Shown here: one piece after another, positions 6,564 through 11,364 of the stretch
Position numbering within the stretch: position 1 is the first letter of the stretch
How the letters are laid out: the number at the start of each line of letters is the position of its first letter
Source: HGM11788 sp964654945
Lineage (GTDB): Bacteria; Bacillota; Clostridia; Lachnospirales; CAG-274
DNA length: 11,364 bases
Direction of reading: 5' to 3'
Assembly: GCA_964654945.1 (NCBI GenBank)
Contig: CAZZLN010000053.1
Span: 1 to 11,364, forward strand
Made by a program: the position numbers and the translations under genes
Notes under the pieces: generated by a model
What the model was told of the DNA's origin: nothing
The model's input: only the letters and a program-made list of their open reading frames with translations
Database searches by the model: none

Positions 6564-6588
6564 ATTACCGCCTCCTTTATAATATAGT
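6560..6588 (+). promoter_or_regulatory. Possible sigma-E-like promoter of yunB
   Basis: TCATATT at 6560-6566 fits the -35 pattern of the sporulation factor sigma-E. After 14 bp comes AATATAGT (6581-6588), matching about five of eight positions of its -10. Bacillus subtilis yunB is known as a mother-cell sigma-E gene. If real, it overlaps the opposing PBP promoter. The match is weak. Confidence 0.22.
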
Positions 6589-6614
6589 ATAACAGATTTA
6601 TTTCAATATATAAA
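6586..6614 (-). promoter_or_regulatory. Probable promoter of the PBP gene
   Basis: On the minus strand TATACT (6586-6591) has a TGT extended -10, with a weak TTTATA (6609-6614) at 17 bp. The predicted start lies just before the ribosome binding site, so the leader is about 15-20 nt. The extended -10 string TGTTATACT is the same as that of the operon promoter at 2640-2648. Confidence 0.5.
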
Positions 6615-6638
6615 GAGGAAAATTATAATTTATTAAAA

Positions 6639-7247
6639 ATGTTTAAATTTAAGTTTAAAATTTTGTTTAGTTTTTTACTGTTTTTTTTAATATTTTCATT
6701 ATTATATAATAAATATGTGCTTCCCGTTGTAATAAATGTTACGGAAAAATATGCCGTAACAGAGGTAAACAAGGAGATAAACAAGGCTTATAACAATATT
6801 ATAGCCAAAAGAAATATAACTCAGTCTGATTTTACAAACGAACAAAACAGTAATCAGTTTTTAAACACAAATACAGTTATTGTAAATTCAATTTGCAGCG
6901 AAATGGCAGAAGTGCTGTCTGAAAGGCTTAACAATATTGAAGATAAAAGGGTAAAAATTCCTCTGGGACTTTTTTCAACATTAAATTTTCTTTCTACAAA
7001 AGGTCCTGCCCTTAATATGTCAGTCAATTCAATGGGTGAAGCTAAAGCAGATTATGAAAGCTCCTTTAAATCCTGCGGAGTAAATCAGATAAACTATAAG
7101 CTGTGGCTTAATGTTGAAACAGAGGTGTCGGTTATAAATCCTCTTGTGCATAAAAATATTGTTGTTAAGAGAAAAATTGCGGTTATTGATATGGTTTACA
7201 ACGGCGGTGTGCCTGATGCTTATGTTAATGTGGACAGAAACAAATAA
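6639..7247 (+). CDS. yunB: Sporulation protein YunB
   Basis: YunB is a conserved endospore-former protein made in the mother cell under sigma-E in Bacillus subtilis; its biochemical role is not established. The product is 202 residues, shorter than the ~250 of Bacillus. It has a short basic start, one membrane anchor at about 8-29 (ILFSFLLFFLIFSLLY), then an external domain. Family hallmarks are VKIPLGLFSTLNFLSTKGPA at 105-124, a Gly-Val-Asn-Gln turn at 147-150, the strand LWLNVETEVSVINPL at 155-169, and the closing GGVPDAYVNVD at 189-199. The start is uncertain. The only ATG in frame has no good ribosome binding site next to it; GAGG at 6615-6618 is 20 nt upstream and no alternative start codon lies at a better distance. 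Divergent from the PBP gene, it supports a spore-forming host. Confidence 0.9.
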   Translation: MFKFKFKILFSFLLFFLIFSLLYNKYVLPVVINVTEKYAVTEVNKEINKAYNNIIAKRNITQSDFTNEQNSNQFLNTNTVIVNSICSEMAEVLSERLNNIEDKRVKIPLGLFSTLNFLSTKGPALNMSVNSMGEAKADYESSFKSCGVNQINYKLWLNVETEVSVINPLVHKNIVVKRKIAVIDMVYNGGVPDAYVNVDRNK

Positions 7248-7280
7248 ATGTGTTATATTAAAATAAAAAAGAAGTTGTTG

Positions 7281-7304
7281 TTGTAGGGGCGTGCATTGCA
7301 CGTC
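7281..7304 (+). repeat. REP/MITE-like palindrome
   Basis: TTGTAGGGGCGTGCATTGCA and the following CGTC form a hairpin: 7288-7294 pairs with 7298-7304 (7 bp including one G-U, ATT loop). The TGTAGGGGCG...-type palindrome resembles dispersed intergenic repeats seen in many bacterial genomes, and its GC content contrasts with the surrounding AT-rich DNA. No U tract follows, so it is not a plain terminator. Family membership is from memory of the pattern. Confidence 0.5.
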
Positions 7305-7324
7305 AAAAGGGAAACAAATAATAT
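7296..7324 (+). promoter_or_regulatory. Possible weak promoter created by the palindrome
   Basis: TTGCAC (7296-7301, in the palindrome) is 17 bp from TAATAT (7319-7324, in repeat copy B). Each hexamer has only three or four consensus matches. Copy A lacks the same -10. If active it would drive the small membrane-protein gene at 7359. Confidence 0.2.
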
Positions 7325-7358
7325 GTTACATTAAAATAAAAAAGAAAGGTGATAATTA

Positions 7359-7673
7359 ATGAACATAGGAAAAATATATATACCTAAAGGATTTTCGGTA
7401 ATTGTGATTATATTTGCGGCAATATTTTTGCTCGGGATAAAAAGAGATATGGGAGCAATTTCGGGACTTTCAATGGCTTGTCTTTTCAGTTGTATTGCGT
7501 CCCTTATTGCATATATAATATCAGCATTTAAAAAGAAAAAATCGGGAGTTTATCTTTTCAGCTTTGTAGTTCTTTTAGCAGGATTGATTATAAGCACATT
7601 TTTTACACCTCAATATAAGCAGTCAAAAAATATAAGTGCCGAAATAATTACAGAAGATTTTGAATTGTTATAA
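7359..7673 (+). CDS. Small three-helix membrane protein of unknown function
   Basis: I do not recognise a family. The 104-residue protein has predicted membrane segments at about 11-26, 34-56 and 64-83, a positively charged loop (FKKKKSG, 57-63), and a polar, acidic end (ISAEIITEDFELL). The basic loop suggests that loop lies in the cytoplasm by the positive-inside rule. The ATG at 7359 has AAAGGTGA at 7345-7352 with 6-nt spacing, partly inside repeat copy B. It lies 111 nt after yunB on the same strand and may be co-transcribed with it, since no clear terminator intervenes. It is followed by a strong terminator. Coding status is supported by the ribosome binding site, length and hydrophobic pattern; the function is unknown. 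Confidence 0.7.
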   Translation: MNIGKIYIPKGFSVIVIIFAAIFLLGIKRDMGAISGLSMACLFSCIASLIAYIISAFKKKKSGVYLFSFVVLLAGLIISTFFTPQYKQSKNISAEIITEDFELL

Positions 7674-7688
7674 GTATAATGAAAAAGC

Positions 7689-7718
7689 AAAGGGTCGGAA
7701 AATTTTCCGACCCTTTTT
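7689..7718 (+). terminator. Bidirectional intrinsic terminator
   Basis: AAAGGGTCGG (7689-7698) pairs with CCGACCCTTT (7707-7716) in a perfect 10-bp stem with an AAAATTTT loop and a T5 run at 7714-7718. It ends the small membrane-protein gene. Read on the minus strand, the stem ends in TTT with TTTTT two bases further on, and it lies 10 nt past the stop codon of the GH105 gene, so it probably serves both. Confidence 0.9.
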
Positions 7719-7727
7719 GTTATTATA

Positions 7728-10700
7728 TTAACTGTTTTTATCATGTAATAACTTCTGAGCATAAGCCATAAGATAAGGAGCAGCACCCTTAGCATCATTA
7801 ATAGCAAGACCTTCTGAAACATAATATTCATAAGTACCATCTCTATATTTATACTTAGGACCTCTCATATTATTCTGATCGCTTATTGTGTGTCCGCTGC
7901 TCTTACCGCCAAGACCTGCTGTACTACAAATATCTTCAAGTCCGCCTGTAGTATTAAGTTTATAATCAGTAAGACCATTAAACGCCATTAAGCCATAAGA
8001 ATAGAACTGATCAGCAGTGTGCTTTGCACTATAGCCTGCTGTTTGTGCATCAGTATAAATACCAAGGTTATAACCTTTCATAAGAGCTGCCGCAAATGTA
8101 GCAGAACCACTTGATTCAAGATAGTTATAATTATTAGCATCTGTAGGATTATCTGTAACCTGATACCATAAGCCTGTAGATGAATCCTGATAATTAAGTA
8201 CACTATCCATTAATTCAGTGAATATCTTAGCTATTGACTGTTTTTGATATGTAAGGTCAGTATCTGTTGCCTTGCCCATTTCCTCATAGCTATCTACAAG
8301 AGCCATAGCATACCAACCCATAGACCTTGTCCAGTAGCTTGAAGAACAACCGGCATTAGCAGAAGTCGATGCTTTACCGGTGCCAACAACATAAGCTGAA
8401 TCTGTTGCAGTTGAGCCTTTAGCCCAGCTCATTGCTGTTGAAGTGCTTACATCAGCACTTTCACTATCTGCCTGAGAATCATAGCCATGATAGTAAAGAC
8501 CTGTATCGCTATTTCTGAGCTTTTTATAAACATTTTCAAACTGAGCTGTAACATCATTTGCTACTTCTGTCATAGTTGTAAGTCCATCAATTTCTTTGCC
8601 TGTAACTCTCATATACTGAACCATATAAGGCAGAGCCATATATGTGCCATCTAGCCATACCTGATATGGATATGCAGCCTTATGATAGAAATTAAGAGTT
8701 TTCTTTTCAATTCTATCTGCTCTTGTTACTATAGGAGTAACTCTGTAATCAACACAACTTGTATACTTAGTTGAATTAGAAGAACCTGCTTCTATAAGGT
8801 CAAGAAGTGATTTGCCAGGGTTTACATCATCAAGAGATTGGCTTGTTTGAATTTTACTATCGCCATTATCTGTTGCATTAATAGTACCATCACTATTTAC
8901 AAATTTACTCTGATAAGTATCAGAAACAGTATAATATTTTTCTTCACCGGTAACCTCATACATATCCATAAATGCTGTAATCATACAGCCATTAATGTAT
9001 GTCCACTTATAAACAGTTGGGCCTTCTGAATTCCAAATAGAACCATCTGAAGGGTCATCTTCTGCAAGTAATGTTGTAATAAGAGTATTAATTTTAGTCT
9101 GTCTTTCAACTGTAAGTGCGTCAATATCAAGCTGAATATTTGCAGGAGTGCCTGTGCTTGCAGCCACAACAGTTGCTTCTGCTGTATTAGTTGTTGTATC
9201 AACAGTTGCAGTAACAGTGTAAGTACCTGCATTAATACCGTCTACAGAATAAGTACCCTTTACAGAAGTTTCAGAAAGTGTTACTTCTGTGCCATTTACA
9301 CTTGCAGTTACTATGGCACCTGAAATAGCATTGCCTGATGAATCACTGACAACTGCCTGTAAAGTACCTGTTGTAAGTTTAATTGTAATATCAACAGCTG
9401 CACTTGAACCGGCAGTTAAGCTTACAGCAGCAGAGCCTGTATCATTACCCTTTTGAGCTGTAACTGTGAGATTATCACCTGCTGTTACCTTAGATAATGT
9501 GTATGAACCATCACTTGCTGATTGTGCGGTTATACTGCCACAGCTTACTGTTGCATCTGAAATAGTGTTTCCGTTTTGGTCTTTAACTGTACCTGTAATA
9601 GTGCCTGTTGTTACAGGACCTGAACTTTCAAATTTGACTTCAGTTATATTAATACCACTTCCCCCTGAATATATATAATATGTTCCGCTATCTTCACATT
9701 CATAAGTTAATGTTGTTTCTTTTCCTGTTGAAGTAGTTGATGCCACTACGGAAGAACCATTTGATATATTAAGTGTTCTTTGAAGCTGTTCATCTGTTCC
9801 TGATCTTGTAACAGTTATTGTTCCTTTTGTAGGAACATCTATTTTTATGGCTCTGTTAGTTGTAGAACCTACTCCTCCCAAAGAAATATAAGTACTTTCG
9901 ACTTTAAAACTGTCACCACCAATTAATGTAAAAATATCATTAGTTTTATCACTATCAAATGTAGAATAATCTCTTGTACTTCCTTCTGATATACTTCCTG
10001 TACTACCCCAGTTAACTTTATTAAGCACATATTCTTCAGCAGTGACAACAGGAGTATCAGCAGCAGTAAGTGTTGCACTGATTGCAGTAGTAGAAGTACT
10101 TGCTGTAAATGTAGCAGACGGAGTTACACTTGTTAATGTATAAGCTGAAGTATCAGCAGATACTACTGTATATTCAGTACCTATATCAAGGGTAATTACA
10201 CTACTGTCACCATATGTGTTACCATTAATTTTAATTTCAGCTGCAGCAGGTGTTACACTAATTGTTGCATTAACTGTCTGCGGCTTTGGAGTAAGAGCAA
10301 TATTTGCATCTGTCTTATCTGCACTAAAGTTCTCAATACCAAGAGTATCTGATATAAAGCTTGCACTTTCGTAAGCAAATCTCAATATATAATTAATTCC
10401 AAAATCAACATTTTTAAATAAATAATTACCATTTTCATCAGTATTTGTATCTGATTTCACAGATTGGTCTGAACCAAGTAATAATTCTACTAATATACCT
10501 GATAATGCAGCTGATGTAGAACTATTGGTAACAGTACCTGAAATACTTCCCTTAGTATCGGCAGGTGCAGCTGTTGTAGCTTCTGTGCTTTCGGCACTTA
10601 ATGATATATCCGCCTGAACACTTCCTGCCGCAGCAGCAACACTTGCAAAATTATCACTATATCCGCTTTTGCTCGCTGTAACAGTATAAGAATTTGATGT

Positions 10701-11364
10701 TCCTATTGTTACGGTGAATGAATAAGAGCCGTTTAAGGATGTTGTGGCTGTCTGTCCGTCACTTAATGTGACAGTTGCACCGCTTATAGCAGAGTTTGTT
10801 GTGCTGTCTTTAACATAGCCGTAAATTGTGCCTGTGGTTGTGGTGGTTGAACTGCCACCGCTTGCTGTAGTAGTCAATACTGCTTTATATAAATATGAAG
10901 AACTTGAAATTTTATAACTTAAACCGGCAGTAACATTTATTGTAATTGCTTCAACATTAGTGCCTGTTTGTCTTCCCCCTAAAGAAGAAATAGTTGTTAC
11001 TGTTGTTGAATCATTTTTTATTGAAACGTTTGTTGAACCACTATTTGATTCAGAAATCAAGTACAATTTTAAAGTTCCACTATATTTTGGTATAAGCTCT
11101 ATAGAACTACTCCACTTAGCATAGGTCTGATCCGCTGTTGAATTACTGGTACCATCTTCAAAAATATATTCAAGAAAAGTTGCATTACCTTTACTAGCAT
11201 TTTTACTATAGCTTCCTGTAGTTGCATTTTCATAAAAGCTATCTCCCAATAAATCATTCAAATCTGATGCTAACCAAGTATAGGTAGCTTCTGTGCTTCC
11301 GCTGCCACTAACAGTAGCACTATTACTGTCAACACTGGAATATACATTAACGGTAACAGCATAA
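7728..11364 (-). CDS. Multidomain GH105 unsaturated rhamnogalacturonyl hydrolase (5' end outside window)
   Basis: GH105/GH88 enzymes (YteR type, EC 3.2.1.172) remove the 4,5-unsaturated uronic acid left on pectin or other oligosaccharides by lyases. The frame is open to the window edge, so the start is missing; at least 1,211 residues are present. An apparent TTG start at 11261 is not real, since sense codons (AVTVNVYSSVDSNSATVS) continue upstream. Order along the protein: beta-sandwich module (11364-10866), CNA-B/carboxypeptidase-regulatory-like (10832-10593), SdrD-B-like (10553-10290), PEGA/Big-like (10283-10059), a second pectinase-type beta-sandwich (10034-9624, ending YIYSGGSGINITEVKFE), two more CNA-B-like (9605-9375, 9371-9126), then GH105 (about 9122-7728). 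The catalytic Asp is in YPYQVWLDGTYMALPYM (GAT, complement of 8649-8651). Other motifs are DDVNPGKSLLDL, GLYYHGYD, WTRSMGWYAMALVD, ESSGSATFAAALMKGY and KGAAPYLMAYAQ. No LPXTG or SLH anchor occurs at the C-terminus. Export is inferred from the architecture. Confidence 0.9.
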   Translation of the reverse strand, partial: YAVTVNVYSSVDSNSATVSGSGSTEATYTWLASDLNDLLGDSFYENATTGSYSKNASKGNATFLEYIFEDGTSNSTADQTYAKWSSSIELIPKYSGTLKLYLISESNSGSTNVSIKNDSTTVTTISSLGGRQTGTNVEAITINVTAGLSYKISSSSYLYKAVLTTTASGGSSTTTTTGTIYGYVKDSTTNSAISGATVTLSDGQTATTSLNGSYSFTVTIGTSNSYTVTASKSGYSDNFASVAAAAGSVQADISLSAESTEATTAAPADTKGSISGTVTNSSTSAALSGILVELLLGSDQSVKSDTNTDENGNYLFKNVDFGINYILRFAYESASFISDTLGIENFSADKTDANIALTPKPQTVNATISVTPAAAEIKINGNTYGDSSVITLDIGTEYTVVSADTSAYTLTSVTPSATFTASTSTTAISATLTAADTPVVTAEEYVLNKVNWGSTGSISEGSTRDYSTFDSDKTNDIFTLIGGDSFKVESTYISLGGVGSTTNRAIKIDVPTKGTITVTRSGTDEQLQRTLNISNGSSVVASTTSTGKETTLTYECEDSGTYYIYSGGSGINITEVKFESSGPVTTGTITGTVKDQNGNTISDATVSCGSITAQSASDGSYTLSKVTAGDNLTVTAQKGNDTGSAAVSLTAGSSAAVDITIKLTTGTLQAVVSDSSGNAISGAIVTASVNGTEVTLSETSVKGTYSVDGINAGTYTVTATVDTTTNTAEATVVAASTGTPANIQLDIDALTVERQTKINTLITTLLAEDDPSDGSIWNSEGPTVYKWTYINGCMITAFMDMYEVTGEEKYYTVSDTYQSKFVNSDGTINATDNGDSKIQTSQSLDDVNPGKSLLDLIEAGSSNSTKYTSCVDYRVTPIVTRADRIEKKTLNFYHKAAYPYQVWLDGTYMALPYMVQYMRVTGKEIDGLTTMTEVANDVTAQFENVYKKLRNSDTGLYYHGYDSQADSESADVSTSTAMSWAKGSTATDSAYVVGTGKASTSANAGCSSSYWTRSMGWYAMALVDSYEEMGKATDTDLTYQKQSIAKIFTELMDSVLNYQDSSTGLWYQVTDNPTDANNYNYLESSGSATFAAALMKGYNLGIYTDAQTAGYSAKHTADQFYSYGLMAFNGLTDYKLNTTGGLEDICSTAGLGGKSSGHTISDQNNMRGPKYKYRDGTYEYYVSEGLAINDAKGAAPYLMAYAQKLLHDKNS

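Larger units (their letters stand above)
7237..7347. repeat. Imperfect ~36-bp direct repeat flanking a palindrome
   Basis: Copy A (7237-7273) and copy B (7311-7346) share about 33 of 37 positions, beginning GAAACAAATA and ending ATTAAAATAAAAAAGAA. Copy A contains the last two codons and stop of yunB; copy B repeats them as a non-functional remnant. Between them lie 37 bp with a GC-rich palindrome. This looks like a short duplication associated with an inserted element. Confidence 0.75.

Noticed and set aside
7281..7304. Palindrome as a rho-independent terminator of yunB
   Set aside because: It is followed by CAAAAGG and not by a T run on either strand in the right place.

Overview
The window looks like chromosomal DNA from a low-GC, endospore-forming Firmicute, probably a Lachnospiraceae-like member of the Clostridia. 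The evidence is AT-rich codon use and intergenic DNA, strong AGGAGG-type ribosome binding sites, sigma-A promoters with TGn-extended -10 boxes, the sporulation gene yunB, a class A penicillin-binding protein with a clostridial Cys-containing C-terminal module, and a large multidomain pectin-type glycoside hydrolase. The taxonomic call is inference; there is no rRNA here. No tRNA, rRNA, IS transposase or CRISPR array was seen.

Layout, left to right. (1) aroD (type I 3-dehydroquinate dehydratase, minus strand) with its own promoter. (2) recX (plus), with a leader that can fold in two mutually exclusive ways around its Shine-Dalgarno. (3) A four-helix DUF2798-type membrane protein (minus), convergent with recX at 2 bp distance. 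It is transcribed from a near-consensus promoter through a ~120-nt leader holding a 23-bp hairpin followed by seven U residues. (4) A two-gene plus-strand operon: a five-helix membrane protein with an acidic hexapeptide-repeat tail, then a small secreted protein with a probable OB-like domain. It ends at a strong bidirectional terminator. (5) A class A (bifunctional) penicillin-binding protein (minus), divergent from (6) yunB (plus). (7) A small three-helix membrane protein (plus), separated from yunB by a palindrome flanked by an imperfect ~36-bp direct repeat. (8) After a second bidirectional terminator, a very large minus-strand gene that is open to the right edge. It encodes two beta-sandwich modules, several CNA-B/carboxypeptidase-regulatory-like modules, a PEGA/Big-like module and a C-terminal GH105 unsaturated rhamnogalacturonyl hydrolase domain.

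Most genes look like independent core or housekeeping units rather than one pathway. Functional links that can be argued are cell envelope and sporulation (the PBP and yunB share one 75-bp divergent regulatory region) and plant cell wall use (the GH105 protein). The best candidates for something undescribed are the structured leader upstream of the DUF2798-type gene, the unassigned membrane-protein/secreted-protein pair, and the palindrome-plus-direct-repeat element after yunB. Apparent TTG starts of aroD, recX and the DUF2798-type gene are rejected for downstream ATGs with proper ribosome binding sites, and an apparent TTG start of the GH105 gene is rejected because the frame stays open to the window edge.
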